64,000 nucleotides of DNA from Embiotoca jacksoni (lineage: Eukaryota; Chordata; Actinopteri; Embiotocidae): contig JAKOON010000014.1 of assembly GCA_022577435.1 (NCBI GenBank), forward strand, positions 4,428,347-4,492,346, given 5' to 3'. The notes under the pieces are model-generated. The model saw only the letters and a program-made list of their open reading frames with translations. It had not been told where the DNA came from and made no database searches. Below, in pieces: positions 22,901-33,839 of the stretch. Both the position numbers and the translations under genes were made by a program. The first letter of the stretch is position 1. The number at the start of each line of letters is the position of its first letter.

Positions 22901-25790
22901 TTAATCAGTTTCTGAACTCATATCATAGAATTTTGGAACAAAAGCCAAAGATCACATTTAAAAGGAACCATCAATGACTGTTGGCAGGAGGTGAATATTG
23001 GTCTCCAGTGTTGAAGTCTAAGTGCCAAAACTGCCAACGTTTACTCATCTGAGTCGTCTTCTTCTGTTTTAGTTTTGGACAGGCGAAAGTCATAATTTAG
23101 AAACTGGCCCTCACTGGTATTGCAATTTAAGGCACTTTATTGGCATCACTTTTCGATCACGGAAGCTACATTCATTTTAATGTGCAGTTTAGGGTTTCTG
23201 GTAAAGACAGGCTCCTTTGTGATTTATATTAAACAAGTGGTTGATATAATGCAGTTCAAATTTAATTAGGCTTATATTCTATAACTTTATTCTCTCTTAT
23301 CTGTTTGAATATACAGTGAATTACTTCTTATTTGCTATATTGCAGCATAAACGTTTGCAAAAGCAGTAGTCATAGTGTCATGTAATAGTAGTACCATTAA
23401 AACAGGAGTTGATTATAATTTGCACCATCTGTAGATGATAATATATTTGACCAGAAATATGGTTCACTATACATCATCTGACTGGACTGATGTTGAGATA
23501 AGCAGAATGCAGTTGGATTTGTTAGGAGGCTGTTTTCATCCAAGTTTCATCAGATTTCTTCTGTTCTTTGCCTCCACTGGCCTGCAACCGCACCACTGTT
23601 ACTCTCTGATGTTGCTGTTTGGGGTTTTAAAAGGAGAAAAGTAATACTCGTATTGAAGTTCTGGTGCTTGAGCCACAGAATAAAAATAAAAGAATTGCTC
23701 AAGCTGCTGTGTAGAGAAAGGAACAGGACAATAAATTACAATGGAGGGATTGTGGGGGAAAAATTCAGGTCAGAAGCTACTGAAACTACTTAGTCTTTTT
23801 TTTAATGGCCAACGTTGACACAATACAATGAAGAAAACGAACACATGTACTGCACACAGAAAATATATCAACAAACACACTTAATGCAATGACGTTGAGC
23901 CAAAAAGCCATTTCGAGAACAGGTAAAACTCGTTAGCTGTTAGCATGTAATAGCTTCTGCAGTGCTGTGTTAGTCTTTTGGTGCCGGTTGGTTATCCTAA
24001 ATGACCCTAAACCAACAATCGGGGAAAGGTTGAGTTACTTTTCAGTCGGCCGATCGCATTTCATTACCTGTTTACCCACACATCGCTATTGGCCAACAAA
24101 CTGCTTCTGGCTGTTGGCCATTTCTTGTATTTATACACTTGGAGGCATTACGAGACCCAATAATGGCGTAACCATTGGCAGCAGCAATCGGGGCCTGGTA
24201 GCGATCCACATGTTGTCTATAAACGTCCTAATGGGGAGCTGCTTGGCTATTTGGCAGCAGGAATGACCAATAACATTCTGCAAAACCTCATTTCTCTCTC
24301 TAATCAGAGACAGACTTTGTTTTTGGACCGTTGGGTTTTCTTCGGGCTCTCTGAATGAATAGTTGGCTGAACAAGTGGCACCATTGGACAGCAGCATGAA
24401 GGGAAAAAGACTCAAAGGCCAATGATTTGATTTGCCTCCAATTTGCCACTTATTTTCTTTCTCCGTGGCTCTTCAGTTCCACTTTCTTAACACACACACA
24501 CACACACCTCGACTCTTATGAGAGTGGCCATTATTTAGCTTGTAACCAAGCCCCATTTTCGTTTCTCAGTCAGCCTGTTGCCTCAGAGTTTATTGGAAAG
24601 CTATCAGTACTCTTTGTGCATGGATGGAGAGTCAGTAGAAAGCCCAGAGGAGAGAACAGTTATATTTCATTACTGCAGTACATTTATTTGATTTGTGATA
24701 TGCTTTATTGAGGGGAGTGGATCCACAGTGTAATACTGTATATAAGTGTAGGAATAAGAACCCAATCAAGCAATGTGCACATCTTATAAAAGTTTGGAAA
24801 CTATTAACAATTTGTTGCTGTGTTTGGAGTTTAGAAGATGCATTTTCATATCATATGATTTGTTTACAGTCCATAGAAATGCTTACGTCCAGTTTTTAAG
24901 GAAAGGTATGGAGACATTTACTTTCAACGATTATTATCAATTAATATAGCTTCATATAGCTGCTGAAGGAATTAACAAGCATTTAATAATTATTATTAAT
25001 AAATTAGCAAATACAAACAGATGCCGTATGATTCCATCTTTGCGAAAAGAACGTTGAAGTAAAATGTATCTCCATCAAAGTACATACAATTGTTCTATCT
25101 GTAAGATATATTAATCGTGAAATGTTATGGCAAATATTGAGATTGATGTGTTTCAAGCTCAAATTTTGATGCTGTTCGGTTGTGTCAGTCACCATCTGTC
25201 ACTGTGACAGCTGTCTACACAGAGAGGGAACCTGTACTGGTGCACACGTGTCTGACGGGACACACTTGCATCCATTTCAGTCCTCTCTACCAACACAACA
25301 TACAGTAGCAGCTCACGTTTCACTTGCGCTCCACGTGATCCCAAGTCAATTTTTCCCATTTATGCTCGCTTACATACAGCCTGGGCAAGCATTTCCCATC
25401 CTCATGGACTTCATCTTTTTCATTCAAGGCTTCAAAGTTGATCACGAAGTGAATATCATAGACTTGTGATGTGCCTGCTCGTATTGACACCCACTGCATA
25501 CGTAGGAAGACATATTCGACGCGAGCAGCACCGCTAACATACTTGCCTGTGTATTTGGTGTGTACCTGCCTGGAGGATTAGTCAGGATATCGACAAGAAG
25601 ATTGCAATAGTGTTGACGTGACATCGGCACTTTAGATTATTTTCCCTTTAAAACTCTCCGTCGTTGTTGTTGTCTCTGTTTGCCGTCTACCGCCCCTCGT
25701 CGACACGTAGTAGCAGAGAAATACATGCAGGACACAGCGCGCAGGTTCTGTAAGGGCTTTTTCTGAAAACTAACACATTCTCACATGAAT
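19950..25790. other. intron 1 non-coding stretch
   Basis: No exon recognised. It includes a perfect hairpin (20465-20492), a short CA run (24489-24507) and a block at about 24050-24420 that reads like conserved non-coding DNA. The latter two points are inference. Confidence 0.6.
20465..20492. repeat. perfect inverted repeat, 13-bp arms with 2-nt centre
   Basis: GTCTTTGGGAAAT, TC, ATTTCCCAAAGAC: a perfect short hairpin. No T-run or gene end is associated with it. Confidence 0.95.
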
Positions 25791-25795
25791 ATGCG

Positions 25796-25797
<2 letters not shown>

Positions 25798-25890
<93 letters not shown>
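25798..25890. repeat. (CA)n microsatellite, about 93 bp
   Basis: Long alternating CA with one AA interruption near 25829-25830. Confidence 0.98.
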
Positions 25891-25893
<3 letters not shown>

Positions 25894-25894
25894 C

Positions 25895-28080
25895 CTCTCC
25901 ATCTGATCTGATGCTGGTGTCACAGCGAGTGTTGCTCTCCTGCCAAGCTGCCGAGACTGTCGTCTCACGAACACCTGGAGACGCTTGGCAGCCTCTGAAG
26001 CATTCTGGCTTTTATTTTTATTTATTTTGTGCTCTTTCTTTTTTTTTTTTTCCCTGTCGTCGAGGACATTTTTTCAGTTTATTTTTGTAAAAACATATTT
26101 GTTGGGGGCCACACAAAAACATTTTAAAGCAATTGCGTTTTTATTATGTGGTAACCTTAGTTGTGAATACTACTTGTGTATCAATTGCAGTTTATTTGAG
26201 CAGCATACTGACTTCTGTCCTTTAAATAAACTGTGCATCTAGAGTTATTCTAGTAAACAGACAAAACCTGCAGAGAAATGCACATTTTCGTTGCTCAAAT
26301 TCCCAGCAGGTGCACTGTGAAAGAATGTATACTAAAAAAAAATAAAAGATACTTCCCAGCTCCAATAAATTCACTGGCCCAAGGATTTGAGGAATTAGAC
26401 ACTGGATATATAATCTCAGTTCACTTCTCTTTTCACATTTTGGGGATTTATTGTGAGCTGTTCTCCTAAATTCTGTCTCAAGGCTTTAATGTTGCACAGA
26501 CTTTGTTCTATTTTCTCACTACCATCCACTTTTTTTTTTTTTTTTTCGTTTTCATTTCGTGTCAGTTTTAGAGTCAGTTATTCGAGCCTGCCACAACAGA
26601 CAAGAAAAATCATTTAAAAAAATAAAAATAAAAACGAGAGGAAATGGAAACCCAGTGTGTCAGTCTTTTGTATCGCGTGTGTGGTTTTGCATAATCAAGC
26701 ATCTTGGTGTGAACAAATGTCAGAGTGGCCCTGTCAGCTGAGCTGGATGCTGTACAGATGGGTGATTGGACAAGCGGTTTGTTTCAGGGAGAAGTCGGTG
26801 TGGCTGCCCGTGAGTCAGACACCTTTGGATGGGTCTTTGCATGTGGCGGGTTTCTTGCAGATGGAAGCAGAAAAAGGAAGTGTGATGCAGGACGAGGCGT
26901 GTTATTAATCCCCTACGCGCTGTATGAGGATATTACCAAAGAGCTCATCAAACAGTCGGGGTTACTCTTGGCTCGTGCAGCTGTTTGTCGTGTTTGTGTT
27001 TGAATAAGTCTGATCTGAATACACAGCTTGAGCGATCAAGTACTCCTGGTAAGAGATCAACTCCGGATACTTCTGAGCCCGCGATCATGAAACAAAATAT
27101 TACACAGATTCTGACCTCAGAGGAAACACTTTTTCTTCGATGGTTTCCAGTTTGAGATGATCTGCACAGTTATTGACACGGTAGATATTCCTGATTCATC
27201 GAGGATAATTCGTCATGATTTCTGGAACCCCGCCCTCCCCCCGACCTTTCCTCCGGCACCAGCGTCAGGTTGCCCTTCAGCACGATGTAGAACTTTTGTG
27301 GACTGCTTGAACTCAGAAAATTCACCATTAATATATACATATAAGAATAAATAAATTCAACTTTCATCTTTCTGTCACTTTTGTCATCGCGAAAAACGTC
27401 GTGTTGTGAACTTATAGCTTCCTCTTAAAGCAGTCTGACAGTAAGCTCCTACTACCCCTCATTGTTATATGTTATATGTTGTGCATATTCTCTTTTTGGG
27501 GAAAATGATGTTGTTGATTGTGATGATTGAGTGGCTGCTTGCTCATCTTAAAGTGGGTCTGACGTTGTCCTTATTGATCGCTGTTTTCCCGGCAGAAATA
27601 AATACACGATGACTAGATTCAGGAAGGAATTGGTACAAACATTTTAAGCTGTTGTATTTTTCACCCGATGAGACTTCGGCCAAGACATGGTGGAGCATGC
27701 AATGCGTCCTCTCAGGTACCCAATTGAGTTTTATGTGTTTTTTTTGTTTTTTTTGTCTGATTCAAGCTGATTTCAAAAGAAATCATGGCCGATGTTGAGA
27801 TTTCTTACAACAATCTCAATTTAAGATGGAAGTCTCATGCCATGTTTTTAGCTTTATTTATTCTCACATTGCTTTTTTTCCCTCTCTGTCAGCCTGGACG
27901 CCACAAAGATGAATTTCGCCGCATCTCCCGTCAAACAAAAAATAAAAATCGGACCGTACACAATGAGATTTGCTCTTTTTTTTTTTTTTTTTGCTGACTG
28001 TTGCTTTGGAGTCTCCTCTGTAGCTTTCAGCACTTTCACCGGGGCCCTGTCTTGTGCCATTTGTTTCAGTTAGCAGTAAT
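25895..28080. other. intron 1 non-coding stretch
   Basis: T runs at about 26039-26051, 26531-26546 and 27976-27992. No exon or element recognised. Confidence 0.6.
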
Positions 28081-28119
28081 GTGTGTGGTTGTCAAAAACG
28101 ATTGGCTTTGGTGGTGTGA

Positions 28120-28345
28120 GCCACGTACTCCGAAGCACGGCGGACAGTAAATTGTATTTTTCCACAGAGTTATTAGGCCATTATTATGGCGCTAGAAGTG
28201 AACAATGCCGCCTCGTCTTCACAGGCAGACAATTAGAATCATCATTAATCGCCACTATCAGCACATCAATGGGGCAGAGGGGGTATAATGGAGTTATAGA
28301 CCACTTATGGGGTAATCAATCAATGCGATCGCTAACTAAACTGTC
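28120..28345. other. candidate conserved non-coding element
   Basis: A block of balanced composition, dense in TAAT/ATTA cores and ATCAATCAATGCGATCGC, lying 0.7-1 kb before exon 2. Its appearance resembles vertebrate conserved enhancers. No alignment was possible. Confidence 0.25.
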
Positions 28346-28349
28346 TTTC

Positions 28350-29050
28350 ATAGTGCCAGAAGTGAGTGGCCGGTCAGTGGCTCAGCAAAGGGTGCTGAAG
28401 TGGGAGTATGTGAGAGGAATGTTTATGGTATGTTATTTGCACTAATGTTTAGATGTGCCCAATCTTTTATCTTAAGGTCATTCTCTTTCTGCAGCTGCAT
28501 CATGGGTGACTCCATTGGAGGGGGAGGGGGGGAGGGGTTTGCAATAATGTCTGATTACACAAAGGCCAGATTGGAATAAGTTCTTGCTGTTATTGCTGCT
28601 CCAGTGGAACATTTAACAGCCAGATATTTTCCAAAGGAGATCGTGGGGATCAAAATTGAAGCTTAAATAGAAACGACTATTGGATTTTGATGAACAGTAA
28701 TGCTGCTTTGTGTCTGGAGGTTATGTTTAGCAAAAGGTTTGGCCAAACTTTTGCCATTACAGTTTAAATCATGGTCAATGCAGCCTCCTGCAAATGGCCA
28801 AAACATCAACTTCAGCTTGAACTGAATGCAAATGCACTGTAGTGTCTTAAAGGGTGTTTCAGATGATACAACAGCCCACGGGGGGAAAAAAAATACATGG
28901 CATTTCATTACTGTGAATAAGAGCAGTGTAATTAAAACAATGTTGTCAGTGCAAACCAGGCTGCCAAAATGCCCCAAAGATACAGACCGACAGTCTCGTT
29001 ATCAGGAAGCAACACCAAGGTCAACGCGTTAGCCCCTCAGCAAGAATCAT
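28350..29050. other. intron 1 end, non-coding
   Basis: A G run lies near 28520. An octamer-rich stretch at 28825-28950 includes ATGCAAAT (28827-28834). No exon recognised before the sgcd acceptor tract. Confidence 0.6.
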
Positions 29051-29082
29051 TGGTTCCTTTTTTTCTCTCTGTCTCCTCCCAG

Positions 29083-29268
29083 ATGACCCAAGAACAGTGC
29101 ACTCATAGGAACAATGTCCAGAGTTCAGAGAAACCACAAGTGTACAAAGTGGGAATATACGGCTGGAGGAAACGCTGCCTTTACTTCTTCGTCCTGCTGC
29201 TGATGATCCTGATCCTGATCAACTTGGCGCTAACTATCTGGATCCTCAAGGTCATGAACTTCACCATA
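29083..29268 (+). CDS. sgcd: delta-sarcoglycan, coding exon 2 (N-terminal tail and transmembrane helix)
   Basis: This exon encodes 62 residues of delta-sarcoglycan, a type II membrane protein of the sarcoglycan complex that links dystrophin to the muscle cell membrane. Visible features are a hydrophilic cytoplasmic tail (about residues 1-31), the family signature VGIYGWRKRCLYFF, a hydrophobic helix (about 33-55), then K-V-M-N-F-T-I with an N-F-T glycosylation sequon at residues 59-61. The stretch QVYKVGIYGWRKRC and the ending MNFTI fit delta better than gamma (MWFSP at this point) or zeta (AQLYPVGIYG), from memory of the families. The acceptor is a pyrimidine tract ending in AG at 29081-29082, directly before ATG; the donor is GTAAGT at 29269. 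The exon is 186 bp and phase 0 at its end, where the human protein continues with DGMGNL in the next exon. The extracellular domain and its cysteine-rich end lie outside the window. Confidence 0.95.
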
Positions 29269-29299
29269 GTAAGTCCCCTTCTGCTTTTTTTTTTTTTTC

Positions 29300-30800
29300 C
29301 GCTGTTAACATTTGCGACAACGTCCTAATGTGCATGTTTGCACTCCTGAAATGAGGTTGTCATTGGAAGCTAATTAAAATTGCATCAGTACTTGAACACT
29401 GCATAAAGTGGTGGCCAGATGAGTCGCATTTTATAGTACTCTATCTACATTCAGAAACGCAGCATGAATCCACATAACAGGACGCGAGCACGACGATAAT
29501 GAACATTTGAGTTACTCAGATTTTACCGGGCAACTCAGTGAATGTCGACCGTCTGGTTGTGAAGCCACATATCCATCTTTGAGGCGCTAACCACCACATG
29601 ACATCCACACCTCTGGTTCACGCTGACGTCATGTTTTCCCTTATGAATCTCAGCATCACGAAAGCCTGAACTTATTTCTCACGAATTCATCGTGTGTGAA
29701 AGTTTCAATTTTCCTGTTGTCTCAATGTGGATTACGTGCTCTTTGCTTCCTCAGTAATGTGGTCCAATATGTACAGATTCTGTTGTTTTATCTTTTATGT
29801 ATATCTGACTGCCTCTGCAGGAGGATGGACTGATAAAACCCTCGGGGCGTCATGGAAACTCCACACTGAAATCAAACTGACTTTAAAACTGCAATTTTTA
29901 GCTGCATGCTATGTTGTTGTTTTTTTTGTCCTCCTTTGCTACTTGACTGTGTCGTGTTAAAAATAACAAAAACAATCACAAACAAGTGCGTTTTGTCTAA
30001 GTGAACCAGATCTGAAGCATAAAACCTCAACTCTAAATCTGTCATCCTCCTCCTTTTCTCTGAGCTACACCATTGCTACTAAGGCATCAAACAAAACAAA
30101 TGCTTCCAGCTTAGCTGTTCAGATATGAATAATTTTAACTGAGAATCGCACAATAGATTCATTTGCATTTATTTGTCTCCATTTTCTATGCTAAACAGTC
30201 TTTGCTGGATTGTTTTCATTTTTGCACTTCCCACTGATCCCATTTGGTCAGCAGTGTTTTGGTCTTTTCTATTCATTTAGATGATCTTTTTGTTTCTTTT
30301 GCTAACACGTCTCTGCTTGATTTCCTCTTTTTCAAACAGGCATCTCCAGCTGAGTTGTATTCCCAAAACCCAAACAACTTAGTTTCCCTATTTGACACTA
30401 AAGCCATGCTGATACCAGCAGCCAGATGCATGACATTTGTTCATGACTGCAGCTCTGCATTCTCACAGACTGAAATTTGCAAACATCAAAAACCTCATCG
30501 AGGATTTAATTTATAGAGTGAATATTGAAGGGACGTTACAAAAACAACAGAATAAATAAAGCAACATAAACAGGGAGTTAAAATGCAAAGCCAATAAAAA
30601 CATAATAAATAAAATCAAATAATTCATCAAAATTAAGTTATAGCCTAAATAAATAAGCTATGTGTCCATACATATCTTTATTGCATGTGGCCCCATGGGT
30701 TTAATATGAATTATAAACTCTGTTCATAGTTATAAATATGTTGTATTCATGGTCACGCAACCCGTTGCGGGACCTTGGTCACGTGTTTCCAGTGTTACAT
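29300..30800. other. intron 2 start, non-coding
   Basis: A T run (about 29287-29298) follows the donor. No further exon was recognised. Confidence 0.6.
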
Positions 30801-30810
30801 GACATTTTTA

Positions 30811-30912
30811 TGCATGTAAGTTTCACACTTAAAAACGTATAACTTTCATGCCTAAAATGTGTCTATGTCACGTTTTGCTATAGTGGACCGGCTTGTCTAT
30901 CTCACGCTCCCC
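30811..30912 (-). mobile_element. foldback/MITE arm, diverged copy of the element at 51304-51642
   Basis: The stretch from AACTTTCATGCC through TATGTCACGTTTTGCT to the GTGGAC and TTGTCTAT blocks matches, with substitutions, the reverse complement of the left arm of the element at 51304. The paired arm was not recognised, so this is a partial copy. Confidence 0.75.
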
Positions 30913-31116
30913 ACCCACGTCAGCAGTGGTAAAAAAATGTCCAAAGTTCTTTGAAATGAGCTTTAACTGAGTCCGAATCTCTTTATATCTTACCAATACC
31001 AATTCCTTTAATTTTGACTATTTCTTAATGTGCCTGTCTGTCTTACCTCAACTCTCTCTCTCTCTGCTTATTAATCTGCTGTGCCTGTGATGAGTCAGTA
31101 GCAGATACAACAGAGT

Positions 31117-31118
<2 letters not shown>

Positions 31119-31204
<86 letters not shown>
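31119..31204. repeat. compound (GT)n(AT)n(AC)n microsatellite
   Basis: About 21 GT units, then about 18 AT units, then four AC units. GT and AC ends are complementary and the AT core is self-complementary, so the tract can fold back on itself. Confidence 0.97.
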
Positions 31205-31206
<2 letters not shown>

Positions 31207-31209
31207 TTG

Positions 31210-33740
31210 TTGGTGTTAATAAAACATGAGGTCTGCCTCACAGCAAGATTTTAATATGAGATCTACATAAATCAGAGAGCAGTTTCTCAGATGCTGAGCC
31301 GTATGTTGTGACGGAGAGCCGCACTCAGAGCGGTACGATGTTTTGAATGTGTCTGCTTGACGATTACAGAATAACGCAAACATTTCAAATGTGGTGGATA
31401 AGTTTTAAAGGAAAGAATTTGAGAGAGAGGACCTCTTCTGCCTTTCTGTATTTCCTGTCATGTATACAATGCTACAAGGGTGAATTTTCACGTTAAAAGC
31501 AGACGACGTTTCAAATCATGAAGGGAAAAGTAATTCCTTTGAGAAACAAGCTTCAGACTCCTCTGAGGACTCTCAAGCTTTATGTCAACTTATCACTGAT
31601 TTCACTGGTCATCGGCTCCCAGCACCATATATATAGCCCACAAAGTGCAGGGACACGCCCGTCCACAGACAAAAATGAATCCCACATAATTCATTCTCAG
31701 ACGAGAGCTGATTCCCCTGACTTTTCCTCCATCAACCACCAACAGTATTGGTCCTTTTTGCCAACAAAGTTCGATGTCATCCAGACAAGGTCGCAGTAAT
31801 TTACAGTGCCAAAAGCAAGCAATTAATCAAAACAAACCATATTCAAGAAGAAAAAAATTCTCCATGACTGAATAAACTAAAGCACAATAAACAAAACCAT
31901 TTTTGTCATGTATCACTGTGCATAGCAAAACATAATTTTGATAACCGGCAGTTCAAATTCCTCACAAATCACTCTGTGCTGTGAGATAAATTCCTGAGTG
32001 ACCTCCTTCTCAGAGGTCAAAAAGTGTCATTTTACACTCCTTAAAAGATTAACATTTGCACAGATTAAAACTTCTTCTGTGGTCCCAAACCCTTCCCCTT
32101 GCATTCAGGTGGATCCTCATCAAAGGTGCTTATAGCCTTTTTGAAGCTATTTTTGGTGAGCCAGTAGAGTCTGCTGTTATGGGATACATTCTATGGTTGT
32201 GAGACATCAGGAGAGAATCCAGAAACCAGCCCGTGGAAACAATATTCTTCTGAGATCAGCAGATATTTTAAAGATTTTAACCCAGTTGTGAAAGCAGCGA
32301 AAGTTGAGGAGTTTGCATGAGTAGGAGGTGGAAGAGGGAGTTTGGAGTAGGTGAAGCTATGAAGAGATGAAATATTTACTTTCAACTGCAATTATAGAAA
32401 CAGGTGTGAATAATGAATAAAGTCAAGGGGTGGACGTCGGGGAGTAAAATTTTTGTCTGTTTGGGTGGATGCGAGTCTGTTTGAAAATGTGCTCGTAATA
32501 ACCCATCAAACTAGGTTTAACCTGCGGCCTTCTTAAATTTTAAAGCAATCTCAGTATGTATGTGAAAACTGTACAACTGCTCAGTATGTGTGTACTCACT
32601 TGGATTTCAAGAGTTTTTAAATATTAATTGGAGTTTCTAATCGGCACTTATTCGCCGTTCTTCAATGGCTTTCATCAAAAAGTAAAAAATATCCCTGATC
32701 TCTGACCTCTGACCTCATCGTCCTGCAAAGAGAAGTTTTTGGTCACGTGGATGGAATATCACCAACATTTTTTAAACTCTTTTTCAAGAGTGTCTTCCAC
32801 TGATTTTCTTTTTCTCCTCTCGTTCGGCTGAAGCCTTCTGTTCAGACGTCTGTCAACAGTCTCATCTCCATCGCGGTTCTCAACTGGTCCAGAACCCACA
32901 TTTTATCCTTAGTCATGAAGTCGTAGCCCAAATTTTTGAGGCCCTTATTTCACAGAAAGTAATGCAGTATTGCACAAAGCCTGGATGCATTGTGAAAAAC
33001 ATGGAAGGAAGAAAAAAATGCCGCAAAAGTTCAACCAGGGTGAAAAACCCAAGTAAATAAAAAGGCAGAATTATCTTAAAGTACGGGCAGACACACTTTC
33101 AAGTTTAAACTGGTGATGCTAACGCCTGAACGTGACAACATTTTAGTTGTTGCTGTCGTGGCAACGCTAGCAGCAAATGGCTAATGCTGGCTCGCTGTGC
33201 CATGGGAAACGTATGTCCTTTGAAGTAAAAGTACAGCCTTAGAAATTCTGCAGACGTTGACGATTTTTCCTCAACAGTCTGTATAAACCACTCAAAATGG
33301 CCCGACAACCCAACAGTTAAGAACCACGGGTCTGAACGATCTTCCAGTTTGGCTTTAGGACATATTTGTAGAAATCTCTTACCAGCAGATCACTAGTGCG
33401 TTCACAGGCGTCTGGTCCTTGGCTGCACAGCAGCTTGTCACTGTCCAGTTTCTTCTGAGTTGGACCTCAGCCTGAAATACCATACCTCACCATACATGGG
33501 TGCATTTTTTTCCCGCATACAGAGACTCGGTTTATTCTCTTCTTTGGTATCTTTTCCTGACTTGAATTTTAGCAGCCTGTTGTGACAGTGTTTAGGAAAA
33601 GGGTGCACAGTGTTCCAGTGGTTTGGTAACAAACAGTATTACAGCACACAATGACCCAGTTTGGGAACGTATTCTCTAATAATCCTGAACAGTGTCCTGC
33701 ATGTTCCTTAAAAGTTTTTGACCTTTATTTTGTTTATTTA
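31210..33740. other. intron 2 non-coding stretch
   Basis: No exon or recognised mobile element. The DR1 cluster at 32696-32715 is listed separately. Confidence 0.6.
32696..32715 (-). promoter_or_regulatory. triple direct repeat of nuclear receptor half-sites (DR1)
   Basis: TGATCT-c-TGACCT-c-TGACCT on the + strand reads AGGTCA-g-AGGTCA-g-AGATCA on the minus strand. That is a perfect DR1 plus a third near-perfect half-site at the same 1-bp spacing. DR1 is the class bound by RXR heterodimers, HNF4 and COUP-TF. Function here is unproven. Confidence 0.4.
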
Positions 33741-33754
33741 TTTTTTTTTTTTTT

Positions 33755-33815
33755 GACCTTTATTTAACCAGGTAATATCAATTGAGAACCAATTCTCATT
33801 TACAATGATGACCTG
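33755..33815. mobile_element. common fish interspersed repeat fragment (TTTATTTAACCAGG type)
   Basis: GACCTTTATTTAACCAGGTA, then ATTGAGAACCAATTCTCATT and TACAATGATGACCTG, matches a short repeat that I recall as widespread in teleost genomes. A duplicated GACCTTTATTT lies about 36 bp upstream. Its class is not certain to me. Confidence 0.6.
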
Positions 33816-33839
33816 TCAGCACAGTCCACAGACCTGAGG

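Larger units (their letters stand above)
3412..29082 (+). other. sgcd: sgcd intron 1 (about 25.7 kb)
   Basis: This is the interval between the ATG|GTAAGT donor at 3412 and the pyrimidine-rich acceptor ending at 29082. I found no other convincing coding exon inside it on either strand; the open frames are short and lack family signatures. Large first introns are normal for sarcoglycan genes. Its extent depends on the first-exon call. If the alternative promoter near 4000 is real, a shorter first intron would start near 4166. Confidence 0.65.

Noticed and set aside
25785..26090. Open frames of repeated Thr-His or Cys-Val
   Set aside because: Translations of the CA microsatellite.
31653..31667. 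15-base match GACACGCCCGTCCAC to the arm of the foldback element at 51304
   Set aside because: Only the 15-mer matches; neighbouring bases do not, so it may be coincidence or a very small relic.
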